From: Xestospongia muta
Lineage: Eukaryota > Porifera > Demospongiae > Haplosclerida > Petrosiidae
DNA length: 64,000 nucleotides
Direction of reading: 5' to 3'
Assembly (NCBI GenBank): GCA_963693285.1
Contig: OY848918.1
Coordinates: forward strand, 3,167,876-3,231,875
Part shown: piece after piece, positions 1 through 12,850 of the stretch
Numbering within the stretch: the first letter of the stretch is position 1
How the letters are laid out: every line of letters starts with the position of its first letter
Notes under the pieces: generated by a model
What the model was told of the DNA's origin: nothing
Seen by the model: the letters and a program-made list of their open reading frames with translations, nothing else
Database searches by the model: none
Program-made: the position numbers and the translations under genes

Positions 1-639
1 ACAGTCCAAGTGATCTTACTGTACAAGGTTGTATTGATAATCTCCCAGCTGGTAATTATACAATCTATATATATGATGTGGAGAATAATATACCACTAAC
101 ATCAATATTACCAGCTATAATATTAAGAGATATTGTAATAACTGATATGTTACCAACTACTACAAGTAAGTTAATAGTAATGGTTATTAATAAATATCAC
201 TAAATAGTTGTTATTATAAAATATCTCCTTTACTTATTATATTAACCTTTCTTGTAATCACTTTATTACACTACTTATATTTTATTTAACTATGTAGTTC
301 TTACAACTAGTACTACATCAACACCAATATGTAAGTATATCTAATATGTTCAGTGATATTGTATTTATTATTTATACTATAGCTTCAGGAAATATATATG
401 TGATAGTTTTAATAGTTGTCATCAATGGATTGATATTGTTGATGACATTTATGATGATAGTAGTTGTTAGTTATTGTATTGTTCAGCGTAGGAGGAAGAG
501 GAAGAGTCAATCAGGTATATGGAATTAAAATAATAAATAAAGTCCCTTAATTTTTCAATATATTATGTACAGTAGTACTTTATCCACAAGTTACAAACAA
601 CGAGTATGTTACTACTATATATATTACTATTATTACTCT

Positions 640-688
<49 letters not shown>

Positions 689-2913
689 CTATTATATTTA
701 CTCTGTTATCATAAATCAGTTATGAAGACCTACCTCATATTACTACAGTAGTATCTGATCTTTATCATATAAGTCATGATGAGGTATACTAATATAGTTA
801 TATACTAAATAATTGTGTATGATTTCATTCTAATACAGTTATGTGAACAGTCAACGCATTATCTTACAGGGTTTAATGTACCTAGCTAATAGATTTTAAC
901 ATATTATATGACTAATGAAATATGTTTGTCTTACAATATTGTTAGTGGATAAGAAACTGTTATAATTAAATAATAAATTCGCTATTTCAATATATGTAGT
1001 TACTAGATGTAAGAAGACAACATCAACAATCAACTACATCTTTTCAAGTACAGCCTTTGCCTTTACAACCTATACCATCTTCTGTTTTACCATATCAACT
1101 TCCACCTATATCTCCAGAGGTCTCTCTTACCAGTGTCACTAGTCTTAATGAACATGATCCATTATTATCAAGCAATGACTATATACCTCCTTCTAGTCCT
1201 TATGATATCGAGTTCTCACTAATGATGAAGTCATCATTGCTTGATAATGTAAGTTCATTGTGATATGTGATCTTTCTGTTCATCATATTTTTTATACTGT
1301 AATTGTATATATATTCTATACAAATACTAGTAATATTGCTAATAACATTGTAGACCCTGCATATCTATGTATTTCTAGCATAAATTGATATACAAGATCA
1401 GATACTATATGTTTAGAGTAGAGAATTTTGAATTACTCATTTTACCATTCCCTTGACAACACTGCTATTTTTACATTACAAAACAATTAATATACAAAGT
1501 AATGTACAATTCCCTTAATGATAAGCTGACTAGTCTATTACATGCTATATCTTCAAATAACATATATGCAGAAACTAAATATTGTATATAAATTTATATA
1601 TATAAGCCAAGATGACATTTTGCTGCACTGTCTAGACAGTGCAGCAAAATGTCACCTAGGCTTTATGGCTTAGCATGAGGGAAACAACCTAGATCTAAGT
1701 TATTTGCTTCAGGCTAACCCATAATAAATATATTCATAAGTTTTTGTCATTTTTCACACTGTATAAAATGCCTATTGAACATAATAATATTTACTATTGC
1801 TATTCTGGGAACTGATTAATAGTCATGAATATAATTAACTTATTTCATTAGACATCCATACTAAACAGCTTACTAGATTTATTCATTTATGTTATAGCTT
1901 TGAAATGTATGATGAAGTGTAGTATTACCAATTGATAACAAGTAGTTTTAGCTAATGATGCATATAAAAAGAAGAAAATGACTTTTTAATATAATGACTA
2001 CATTAATGATGTTCTTGTTAATACAACTCTACAAGGCAACTATACTTAAGATTATATTAATTATAATATGCTCTTGTTTACACCTCTACTCTCATAATGC
2101 CTTGTGTTTCTCTAGTAACATAGGAATTCAATCTGTATTATTAATAGTTGTTAAAGGATTAATTACTACAGGATAGCAGCTCAACCAGTTGTACTACACT
2201 TGATCAAAATGAGGATATCATATCTACAACACCAGATGTTCAAGAGACACCTTTAACTGATAATACAACAAAGCAATGTATGTCACATTCTTGGTTTCAA
2301 CAAATGGAAGGAAAAGTAAGTAAATGTTAAATGATAAATCAGTTGTTAATTTCTTATCTCATAGGATCATAGTAGTCATGGTTATCTTGCTAAGTCAACA
2401 TATCCTGGTCATTATACTGACAGTGCTATATCAATGTCTGGTGATATGACAAGTTTTATTGTAGAAGAAGGAACAGCATCAGTCACCTTAGGAAGTAACG
2501 TTGAAGATATCCAAAAAGCCAAAATGGTTACAATAGCTCCACCCACGAGTGATGTCCCAATACAGCATAAAAATGTTAATGGCCACTTTAACTTTAATAA
2601 TATAGATATTGATAAGTCACTCTTTTAATATTGATATTGTTACAGATAACAGAAGACAACACTGAAGTACCTTGTGCTATAAAGAAAGAAGATACTATCA
2701 TGTATCCTACCAATGAACTATTATCATTGGAAAAACAAGTTAGAGTTTATTATATAAATGTTAGTCATAGAGGGAACATGATTATTTTAGGATCATCATC
2801 TGTCATATGAAGAGCTAAATAAAGTCATCATACCTATTGCAGTCCAAGATGAAAATAATGGACCTCAGCTAGCAGTATATGTCAGTCCTTTAAGGAATGA
2901 ATTGTGTTTATAA
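1..2913 (+). CDS. Family A receptor, 3' part (Cys domain end, TM, cytoplasmic tail)
   Basis: Only the 3' end of this gene is in the window. Exons read by homology to the complete copy at 33.7-38.5 kb: end of the membrane-proximal Cys domain (to 165), Thr-rich stalk (298-330), TM exon (383-514; hydrophobic run followed by RRRKRK), two short exons near 573-605 and 719-780, a Pro-rich tail exon (about 992-1254), tail exons at about 2174-2280 and 2366-2590, then 2646-2738 and 2791-2913, ending in TAA. The last exon contains LSYEEL (2800-2817), an exact ITIM-type pattern. This copy has an additional Tyr-rich tail stretch (GYLAKSTYPGHYTDS) not seen in the other copies. The exon with positions 992-1254 stops after five codons if its intron is retained, so a short tail is possible. 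Family role (inhibitory membrane receptor) is inferred from architecture only; no named orthologue is recognised. Confidence 0.6.
642..686. repeat. (TA)n microsatellite
   Basis: Uninterrupted AT dinucleotide run inside an intron of the family A tail. Confidence 0.95.
1613..1654. repeat. Perfect 42-bp palindrome
   Basis: Two 21-bp arms match exactly with no spacer (left arm begins TGACATTTTGCTGC, centre TCTAGA). Weaker complementarity extends outward (ATAAGCC against GGCTTTAT). It lies in the long tail intron of the first family A copy. The corresponding introns at about 28.11 and 37.74 kb carry related but non-palindromic sequence. Confidence 0.9.
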
Positions 2914-4325
2914 TACAATGATAAAGCAGACAAGACATTAGTACATGCTATGTTAACCTGTTTGATCAATACTTGTGATTATGACTGTCCTTGTCATAAC
3001 CTTTACTTTGACAATGTCATTTAGTAAGATATTCTTATTATTTTTTTATGACTAACATGCAACATTACTCACACAACAGTTACCATTATTTTAATGTAAA
3101 GTCTGAATTTTGAAACTTCATTACATTTAATTTAAGATTTTTTATTGTAAACAGATGGATTTTATCAAAATTTAAATCCCTTAGACAGGATTGTCAGTGA
3201 TATTCTTCATTAAATAAGTAGACATAAGAAGAAAAATAATATAATACAATCGTGTGTTATATATAATGTATAACTAACATTTCCTTCATGAACATTGTTC
3301 CAAGCTGATATTTGTAGTGAATAGTTAACACAAGGATTATCTAATTATCTCGTACATATTGTCTCCTAATATATTTGATGTTAAGTTATCAAATGATGAT
3401 AAGAATTCAATATAGGGACACTAATAAGGTGGAGAACTATATGATAACTGTACAGTAGTACTGTTGACTTGAGTGGACACAAAGTAAGAGGATGATGATG
3501 TATCAATAATACATTGTCAAAATAAGATAATATACCTTTTCATATTTGAGAACAAGTTGTAACCTTATAATAGATCTCATTACTAGTAACACACACACAC
3601 ACACACACACGCAGGCACGCATGCACACACACACACACACACAATATATATATATATATTAAACACATTTTACTAGCAACAATTAATCTAATGGAGTTTA
3701 AGACAGCATCCAAAATTTATATTTATAATTATTGTGATGTTAACTACGATCATTTTGGAAGCTGATTCACTGCCGATGAAAGTTTTATCAATGGATGGTC
3801 TGTAAAATGCCACTGGACATTGGAAATGTTTACATAATGTTATATATATATATATAACTGAACAACAGAAGTAGTCATATTGATATTACCTAATAATAAC
3901 ATCTGTAAAACTCATCTGGTAAGAATTATATAAATTACTAAACGTAATACTGTGGTGGTTTATATATTTATATTATATTATATACTAGAACTGTATTAAC
4001 AATGGAGGTACTCATTGTGGACATTACTAATATAGGTCATAATACAATTGACATATGATGATCATCACAGTACAGTACAATTATGCATATATACACTATT
4101 TTAATACTGCTAGTAATAATATTCCAGTAATATAGGATTGCTTTGGTACTCTCTCTGTATAAACACACGACATTGTTTCATTTATTTGAAATTGGTATTA
4201 TTAAACTTCTTATAACTGTCCATACTGTAGTCATAGACACGATTAGCACACTCAGCAAACACAAGTATTGTCCACTCCCACAAGATTGTTTTGATAAACT
4301 TGATGTATCTGCTGTGTGTGTAAAG
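2914..4325. other. Intergenic, no gene seen
   Basis: AT-rich sequence downstream of the first family A copy. It resembles the 3' flanks of other A copies (for example the stretch with CATTTTGGAAGCTGA near 3751, also found near 22137, 30074 and 39026). It holds a CA/TA microsatellite at about 3591-3658. No convincing coding exon was found. Confidence 0.6.
3591..3658. repeat. (CA)n-(TA)n microsatellite
   Basis: Two CA runs separated by GCAGGCACGCATG, followed by a TA run. Confidence 0.95.
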
Positions 4326-6935
4326 ATGATGGATACCTTGCACTTTATACTGATTTTATCAATCGTACCTACTCTCGTCTGTGGATTTGGTAAGTATCAT
4401 ATATCACAGTGGATTGTAGTTAAATACAACTGGAAATCATCATCTATGTATAATATAATAGATAGTCAGTCACATTTTCAAATTACAGATATTGCAGTTC
4501 ATCCTCAATCAGTCAATACCACTCTTAACTCAACAGTTAGTTTTACTTGTGAAGCTGTTGCTGATCTGATTGACTTTAGAGTAAATGATAGTTCAGCTGC
4601 TAATGTAAATATTATTAACAGAGGATTTACTCAACAATTAATAGATATTCTCAATGGTGGTAAATTGAGAAGAGAATTATTAGCTTTAGCATTCAAAGAC
4701 AACAATAATACTAATATATCATGTAGAGCTATTAATTCAGAGATAGCATACAGTGACATTGCTGTATTAAGAATACAAGGTGAGCTAATGTTATAGATGT
4801 CATATTATTATGATATATTGACGTAGCTTTACTAGCTCCTGTAAAAGATCTAACCGCTACAGTTCTCAATGGATCTTGTGTATTAGTGATGTGGTTTGCA
4901 CCATATACATTGGATAATGTACCTATCACTGGATATAACATCAATGATGATCAAGGAACACTTCTAGACACAGTTAATACTACTGAGTACATCCTGACAT
5001 CTAGTAATGATGATCCATGTAATGTAACTACTGTATATGTCTCTGGTATTAATGGAGCTGGTATAGGAGATAGTAATAATGTCATGTACTATATTGCTAG
5101 AGGTAACATATTATGTTATACAGTGATGTTACATTTCTGTTATATTTCAGTTCCTCAAACTATTCCAGTATCAGTTATACCAACAGTAGATGGAGATAAT
5201 GTTTTATTTCAAATAATTGTAAATGTTAGTATCTATATGATATAACTGGACAACAAGTAGTTTTGTTTAATATAATAATTATTATGTCACACAATATAGT
5301 TATCATACAATCTAACTATATATATATATATACTACTGATAGTTATATACACACATATAGTAGTATTATAATATATTGTAATTAGGTTTTGTTAGTATAG
5401 TCAGTTATAATAATTTATATTTCTTTGTTATGATATTATCTCTGTTAGGTCAGTGGTCTATGTATTGGTGAGTATCCTACTAATGTTACAGTAAATATCA
5501 AGGACTCTAATGATGTTCTACAACAAACATTATCTAATGATGTGACACTGTCTTTAGTTAATAATCAACTGATAATAGTTAATATATCATCACCTGTTAA
5601 CTTGAGGACATATCTTGTTGAGGTAACTCTTAGTAATCCAGCTGGACTGGTTATCAATATATTTCCATTTGGTAAGTTATATATCATATGTTATGTTGTG
5701 TGTGTGTATTATCTCTTGTATGAGACAGGTTTTCTTACTTCTGTTCTCAATATCTCTTCATCACTTGACAACTGTACTACTATTACTATCAGTTGGGATC
5801 CTCCTAATGTAGACAGTAGTCTTCTTCAACAATGTAGTCTCTCTATTATTTTCAGTAATAATGCTGGACAGAGTGATCCATTGATATATACTTTAAGTAA
5901 GAGATAATAATATTATGTAATACATTAATATTATTATATAATATAGGTACATATGTGACCTGATTTGCAATAAGGGACAACTTCTGTCAAAACATTTATG
6001 ACCTGATTTGTGAAAAGGGACCACTGTTTATACATCTCAAAAAACAGTTTTGTATATGCAGTTATCATAAATAATTGTGCATACATAGCAACTGTATGTA
6101 TACAAAACTGTTTTTGAGGAGTTTTAACAGTGGTCCTTTTTCAAAAACCAATTCACAAATGTTTTCTCTGAAATGGTCCCTTACTTCAAGTCAGGTCACA
6201 GATGATGTTATAAATGGTACCCTAACGGCAATTCTATATGTGTGGAGTGTGTATTTTTATCTTCTCCATCTGCTAAGTCATGTTATGTTAGTGTGATTAG
6301 AGTGACTTTAATGAACCAAACATTTGTTAAAAACAGTCCAAGTGATCTTACTGTACAAGGTTGTATTGATAATCTCCCAGCTGGTAATTATACAGTCTAT
6401 GTATATGATGTGGAGAATGATATACCACTAACATCAATATTACCAGCTATAATATTAAGAGATATTGTAATAACTGATGTATATCATTTTTACAATAATA
6501 CAGATATCATTCCTACAGTCCCAAGTTATTCTACAGTAGTCGTACCATCAACTACTAATATAATAACAGTACCTGGATCTCAGAGTTTTCCTAGTATGTT
6601 AATATATAATTAAATATTTACATATAACTCATCTCTCTCTAGTTATAATAGTTACCACTGTGATCATCATTAGTATCTTAATAATATTAATTAGTATTGT
6701 CAGTGTTGTTTGTGTGGGTGTTTATTATATAAAGAAGATACAAAGTATGTATATCATGTATACATGTAATATGATCTAATTATATTATATTATAGAGTGT
6801 AATAGTAGTGATGATGATATAACTATACAACATAATATATCATATGAAGATACTAAACAATATCAGATAAGAATGACACAGAATACATCTTATGAACTTG
6901 TTACAATAACACCTGATTATGTTAATATCAATTGA
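4326..6935 (+). pseudogene. Family A receptor copy with foldback insertion and switched TM/tail
   Basis: The start at 4326 gives MMDTLHFILILSIVPTLVCGF, a signal peptide. In order: Ig exon (4489-4779; FTCEA and ISCRA cysteines, Phe where Trp is usual), FN3 exon (4827-5102), exons 5151-5224 and 5449-5671, then exon 5729-5896, an in-frame fusion of two exons that are separate in other copies. The next exon (Cys domain) is interrupted by a 247-bp foldback element and also has a net 7-base loss just after it, so I cannot find an open reading frame through its start. Its 3' part is open to about 6596. It then continues into a TM exon (about 6643-6743) and a last exon (6796-6935) unlike any other A copy. 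That tail holds TSYELV (ITSM-type, TxYxxV) and DYVNI (YxN). Probably non-functional as a single chain unless splicing bypasses the insertion. Confidence 0.6.
5954..6200. mobile_element. Foldback/MITE-like element
   Basis: It begins TGTGACCTG and ends CAGGTCACA. Nearly the whole 247 bp folds on itself: segments around AGGGACCACTG, CAAAAAACAGTTTTGTAT and CATTTATGACCTG recur as inverted copies on the other side. It has no coding capacity. It interrupts the Cys-domain exon, seen by comparison with the uninterrupted GTACATATGATGTTATAAAT at 35681. No clean target-site duplication is visible. The family is not recognised. Confidence 0.75.
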
Positions 6936-7009
6936 ACATAATTATAATGTGTTTTTATAATAAAAGTTATTTGTATTGACTCAATAAAATGAGACAGGTT
7001 TGTCCTTAG

Positions 7010-7350
7010 TTTCTCTTATTACTTGACAACTGTACTAATGTAATTCTATATATGTGGAGAGTGTATTTTCATCTGCTCCATCTGCTAAGTCATGTTATGT
7101 TAGTGTGATTGGAGTGACTTCAATGAACAAAACATTTGTTAAAAACAGTCCAAGTGATCTTACTGTACAAGGTTGTATTGATAATCTCCCAGCTGGTAAT
7201 TATACAGTCTATATATATATGATGTGGAGAATGATATACCACTAACATCAATATTACCAGCTATAATATTAAGAGATATTATAATATATGTTATATTACC
7301 AACTACTACAAGTAAGTTAATAATAATAGTTGTTACCAAACTTCACTAAA
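7010..7350 (+). pseudogene. Orphan family A Cys-domain exon, frameshifted
   Basis: The start joins the beginning of the FN3-2 exon (GAGACAGGTTT..ACTTGACAACTGTAC) directly to the middle of the Cys-domain exon (GTGGAGAGTGTATTT). Two extra bases in a TA run near 7210 shift the frame, so the protein ends in MMWRMIYH instead of continuing as YDVENDIPL. No TM or tail follows. A dead fragment immediately behind the copy at 4.3-6.9 kb. Confidence 0.8.
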
Positions 7351-7635
7351 TAGTTGTTATTATGAAATAATGTCCTTCACTTATCAACATTTCTTGTAAT
7401 CACTTTGTTGTACCACTTGTATTTCATTTAACTATGTAGTTATAACAACTAAACCTTAAACTTTAAACATTAGAACTTGTATACATTAATTTCACATTTA
7501 AGAACATTGCTCTGTTAACCTCTCTCTACTGTTGGTTTAAATGCTCTTTACAAATATCTACAACAAAAAGCTTCAATGGTTGAGAAGACAATGGTCAGCA
7601 ATAAAATCATTGAGTTAAATCAAATAAAGTTGGTA

Positions 7636-8010
7636 AATAAATTTTATATTTACTACTACATGTATAGTCATTGATAGTATAGTATCTATGATATATAGTA
7701 CATACAGTATATATATATTAGTATAATACATATCTACTCACTAGTGTATTCTATATTATCACAACTAATAACTTTGTATATAATATATTGTCAACTACTG
7801 GTCATTGTATATCAGTTCTATTATGACCAATATGTAGTCAATAACTAATGATGATAACATATTGGTCTCCACTTACTGTATAATAAGACTCAATATTAAG
7901 AGTCAACTAATGATCATTTTACTATTTTTAATTCCATATACCTGGTTCCCTCTTCCTACTCTGCTGAACAATACAACAACTAACAACTACTATTATCACA
8001 GTTGTTATCT
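7636..8010 (-). repeat. Inverted relics: family B 5' flank and family A TM exon
   Basis: About 7636-7925 is the reverse complement of the region just upstream of family B genes (compare 14655-15045; shared TTCTATTATGACCAATATGT). About 7930-8010 is the reverse complement of the end of the family A TM exon and its donor region (TAGTTGTTAGTTGTTGTATT when reversed). No gene is complete here. Confidence 0.75.
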
Positions 8011-8532
8011 CATTGAATGCCTTATGTACAAGAAATGTTAAGATTTCTTATCATTATCATTAACCCAAGATGTGTAATTATTATGATACATGTAGTGACT
8101 AGGAGACTCTATTTTAGAGTGGGATGTAACGACAAGAACTGATATTAGTCAGCAATTCATTCACAGATTTAACAATGTCATTGGTTTAATTTTTTCATTT
8201 GTGGATAGTAATAATGATTTTATCTCTAGCAAGTGAGTGTAGTTTGTCTAAATGTTTTTAGACTACAGACCACAGAAGATTTACCCTAAGTATATGATAT
8301 TTCCATGACTTCTATTAGCTGACATTAATGACATACTGAACTCATAGAGTTTCACCTAGTTTAAGTTATTACAATAACCTTAGCTGTCTGTGAATTATGT
8401 TATGTAACAGTAAGCTACAGATATTTTCATTAGAGCATTAAGACTTTTTTACTTAGTTGAAAATTACATCTAAAGCAACAAATTTATATAGTATTAATAA
8501 TATATAGGTTCCTGACTATCTCATTTCTCTAG

Positions 8533-8939
8533 ATATGTCACAGACTAGAACAGATTATATTAATAGTCAGCAGGTGTGTTCTATATAATGTATATCTCTA
8601 TATGATATCATGTTTATTGATAATGTATGTGTGTTTATTATATCATAATGTCATAAATATATGTCATTAGTTATATACACAATCAAAATGTTTGTTTTCA
8701 AAACGTCCAAACTATCCTGAACCTGTGTATCTTAGAATAAGTAATAAGAAGTTATTATATACAGTCAATGTTTATATGTATTATATTATGACTATAATAT
8801 TATTAGATGTATATAGTTTATTTATCTTTTACTGTCATAAATGTTTTTCTTTTTATTTTAGATCCAACATGACTACACTATAGCTAACCAGTATTACCAA
8901 CCTAATGAGGTAGACATAATACCAGTGCTGTATATGTGA
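8533..8939 (+). CDS. Orphan cytoplasmic-tail exons, Tyr-rich (family D)
   Basis: Three small open segments with splice signals: 8533-8573 (MSQTRTDYINSQQ), 8671-8740 (SKRPNYPEPVYLRI) and 8862-8939 (HDYTIANQYYQPNE, then stop). 8533-8573 joins 8862 in phase 0. The middle segment leaves the frame if included, so it is alternative or dead. Tyrosines in YINS, YLRI and YTIA contexts suggest a receptor tail, but no TM or ectodomain precedes them. A related sequence recurs at 12131-12180. Gene identity is unknown. Confidence 0.35.
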
Positions 8940-9366
8940 TATATATAATATTTGTGTTATACATGTGATATTCTAGTTCTCAATAAACTATATTATAGTA
9001 CTTTTTTACTTTTTTTGTTGTACATGTGATAGACATAGCACCTATTACTGCTACTACTACTTATTACTCGATTATATGTCTTGTTACTGTACATGTGTTA
9101 TTATAGTGTTCAATAAACTATTTATAGTATACTTGTAACTTTGACAATGAACTGTTGTTAAAATTAATATTTACAGCTGCTCTTGGTTTTGTTGTCATTT
9201 GTCAAAATCACACCTTTACTCTACTCTAACTATTATGACTACCTCACAGTGAGGTTATAAATATGTATTGTAATAACCATTAATAAATTAGTATTCCACT
9301 GCGACATATTTTGAATGACAGTAATTCTTCTTTACTATTTAGTAAGTAGTCTAGTAGTCTATTATT

Positions 9367-10276
9367 GTAGTGCTCAATAAACTATATATAGGTAGTATAA
9401 CATAGTATACTTGTAACTATTATTGTAGTGCTCAATAAACTATATATAGATAGTATAACATAGTATACTTGTAACTATTATTGTAGTGCTCAGTAAACTA
9501 TATATAGGTAGTATAACACAGTATACTTGTAACTATTATTGTAGTGCTCAGTAAACTATATATAGATAGTATAACACAGTATACTTGTAACTATTATTGT
9601 AGTGCTCAGTAAACTATATATAGATAGTATAACACAGTATACTTGTAACTATTATTGTAGTGCTCAATAAACTATATATAGGTAGTATAACATAGTATAC
9701 TTGTAACTATTATTGTAGTGCTCAGTAAACTATATATAGGTAGTATAACATAGTATACTTGTAACTATTATTGTAGGGCTCAATAAACTAATAGTATACT
9801 TGTAACTATTATTGTAGTGCTCAATAAACTAATAGTATACTTGTAACTATTATTGTAGTGCACAGTAAACTATATATAGATAGTATAACATAGTATAATT
9901 GTAACTATTATTGTAGGGCTCAATAAACTAATAGTATACTTGTAACTATTATTGTAGTGCTCAATAAACTATATATAGATAGTATAACATAGTATACTTG
10001 TAACTATTATTGTAGTGCTCAATAAACTAATAGTATACTTGTAACTATTATTGTAGTGCTCAATAAACTATATATAGGTAGTATAACATAGTATACTTGT
10101 AACTATTATTGTAGTGCTCAATAAACTATATATAGGTAGTATAACATAGTATACTTGTAACTATTATTGTAGTGCTCAATAAACTATATATAGGTAGTAT
10201 AACATAGTATACTTGTAACTATTATTGTAGTGCTCAATAAACTATATATAGGTAGTATAACATAATATACTTGTAA
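9367..10276. repeat. 58-bp minisatellite (about 17 units)
   Basis: Tandem units of 58 bp (GTAGTGCTCAATAAAC...TACTTGTAACTATTATT). Four shorter 41-bp variants lack an internal 17 bp. Most units contain AATAAA. Isolated relatives lie just upstream (about 8977 and 9107), and the flanks on each side (ACTTTGACAA...CTCTACTCTAA) are themselves duplicated at 9130, 10275 and 10590. Confidence 0.95.
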
Positions 10277-11136
10277 CTTTGACAACGACCTGTACTTACA
10301 CTTGATATTTATACCTGCTCTTGATTTCAACCTCACTTGTTAAAACCATTGCTCTACTCTAATTGTTATGACTATATCACAGTGATGTTTTAAACTTGAA
10401 TATTAAATAATGTAATAAATAATAACTATTAGTATGTTCACTGTCATATATTTTAAACGACAGTAAATGGCAGTAAGTAGTCTTTACTATCAACACTGAT
10501 CCTATGTATGTAGTACATTAGTGACATATAATATATCCATATATGGTCATATAGTGTATGAATACATAGCTTTTAACCACATTTGCCATTGTTGCTCTAC
10601 TCTAATTGTTATGATTACTCGCAGTGAGGTTATAAACATGTATATTAGATAATGTAATAAATAATAACTATTAGTATGTTCACTGTCATGTATTTTAAAT
10701 GACAGTAAATGACAGCAATTCTTCTTTACTGACAACACTGATCATATGTATGTAGTACATATGATCAGTGACATACATATATTGTATGTAGTGACATACA
10801 ATATATCCATATATGGTCAAATTATATAGGTACATTATATGTCACAACCTGTAATGAACTAGAACTAATTAATCAGTAATGTATAAAAAATAACAAGCAT
10901 ATGTACATTTATAACATGTTAACATAGCTATAGATAGATATATATCAGCTGTTTAGGATAAGTGAATACATGAAAAAGTATGGATGGATAGATACACAAG
11001 TCACATGTTGACATATTTTTTTCTTGTTTTATAAGCTATTTAGTTATGTTGTAGACTAATAATTTACTTTATTATCTAATATAACATATATTATTACATG
11101 ATTAAATCCACACTATGTGTACTCTCCTTCTTTTAG

Positions 11137-12148
11137 TCTCAAGGTGATCCATCTTATCAGACACCAGAAAAACTTCAAACCCTACCCTCGAGACAATGTC
11201 CCAACAACTTCAACATACACTGAACTCTTGACTGACCAGGTGAGTAATTCTATATATCACATTAAACAATACACATGTTTATAATATACAATATGTTGTA
11301 CTATATGATGTGTCATTGATACAATAATTACACATGTACTTCTATTGTAGAGAGTTTCAGCTGATACAAATTATGCCATACCTGAACCAGCTGCCAATTT
11401 CATTCCTTTACTCTCCCCTCTACCTCCTCCTACTACACTCATTCCTCAGTTAGAGAATGTTGTTGATATGCCTGGTTATAGTGAGGTACCTGTTAATATA
11501 AAAAGGTATTGAGTATATCTGTAATGAGAGGACACACCCATTACTCCACCCATTTTAGACCAATAGTAACAGAAAGAAGAAGGGCTCAACACGAAGCCCC
11601 AAAGTAAGAACATTAGGGTCGTTACTCTCACATTTGTCTTCCTCAATTTTCTCTAGTCTCCTTTACCTTCTGTTCCAATTACTGATGACTCAGATAATAA
11701 TGGTACTTTTTTATTTGGTAACAAGATATCATCTCCACACCCATTATATCAAATCAAGGTTAGATTATAATATGATATTTTTAATGATATTAACTTTATT
11801 AGAATGAAACAAAAGATGATACAAGTACTCATTTGTACACTGAAATGAGTAAGATAAGATCAGCAAAAAAGAAGGTAATGTTTTACATGTACTATCTACA
11901 TATACATGTACTATTAACTAATAACAATTTTTGTAATTAGTAAATAATCTTTCCATTCTACTTATTGATATAATATTATTATTAGTAATATTATATAGTT
12001 TTAACATGACAATGTTTAATCATATATAATTCCCAGTACTACATATCTCCTATGTTAGACAACAACACAATATACTCCAATTGAGTTTACTCAAAGGGAT
12101 AATCCTACACCAACAGTGGGTCAACAGGATAAGCTACACTATAGCTAA
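11137..12148 (+). CDS. Six-exon cytoplasmic tail, Pro/Tyr-rich (family D)
   Basis: Six consecutive segments keep phase 0 across GT-AG introns: 11137-11239, 11351-11485, 11559-11603, 11657-11758, 11803-11874 and 12059-12148 (TAA). The product is hydrophilic and proline-rich (LLSPLPPPTTLIP), with a basic stretch (RKKKGSTRSPK) and several tyrosines: STYTEL (11210-11227, ITIM-type), NYAIPEP, GYSE, LYQI, LYTEM. The first exon needs an upstream exon ending in phase 2 that I did not find, so the ectodomain and TM are missing or distant. The phase-0 chain could also continue into exons at 13470-13859. Function unknown; a signalling tail is the best guess. Confidence 0.45.
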
Positions 12149-12589
12149 CCAGTATTGCCAACCTAATGAGATAGACATGAGGTAGATCACCTCATGATCA
12201 TGTAATGTCCACCTAATTCCATCTGTTTAGTCAAGTTGAGTGATTCAATGATACATACAAGCTACATAAATAGCCACTCAATATGGGTTGATCAAGATTA
12301 GAACATAATGGATTAGATTAGAAGATATTTGTAGCTGATATAGACCTAATTTATAGCTTGTCAATCAGTTTTAGATATAGTACATATAATGTAAATGTTA
12401 CAAACCCTCCTTTATCATGTCTTTGTCGACAGTCTCCTTCAGTACAGACTTATTTGTATTATATTGTTCATTTATTAAATACTACTATCATTAAAATATT
12501 ATAAATTTTGTTTCAATTTTATTTTTGTAAACAGTAGGATAGTTAAACAGTAGGTAGTGTCAGGCTGGAAGTCATACTTGTATATAGTT

Positions 12590-12850
12590 ATAATATCTAT
12601 GGTTTAAGGGATGGATATCAGTTTAAGACAGTAGCTACAGCACTTCCTACCAGCCAAATAGGCACAGCCAAAAAGAAGTAATGCAAATATTAACTGCTTT
12701 CTATGGCTGTTCTCAATGACAAACTACATAGGTTTAGGGGGTGGAGATCACACAGCAAAGTATGCACTTCCTGCCAGGCCTATAGGAACTAAAAAGCAAT
12801 GCAAATATTTTACTGTGACTCTATGGCAGGCCTCAATGAGAGCTAGCTAC
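12590..12850 (+). repeat. Diverged direct repeat, about 125 bp, two copies
   Basis: Two loosely similar units share GCACTTCCT(A/G)CCAG, AAGCAATGCAAATATT-like and CTATGGC(T/A)G-TCTCAATGA blocks (about 12600-12725 and 12728-12845). No coding sense; possibly an old mobile element. Confidence 0.45.

Noticed and set aside
9361..10276. CRISPR-like array
   Set aside because: Units are contiguous with no unique spacers, in eukaryotic DNA; it is a minisatellite.
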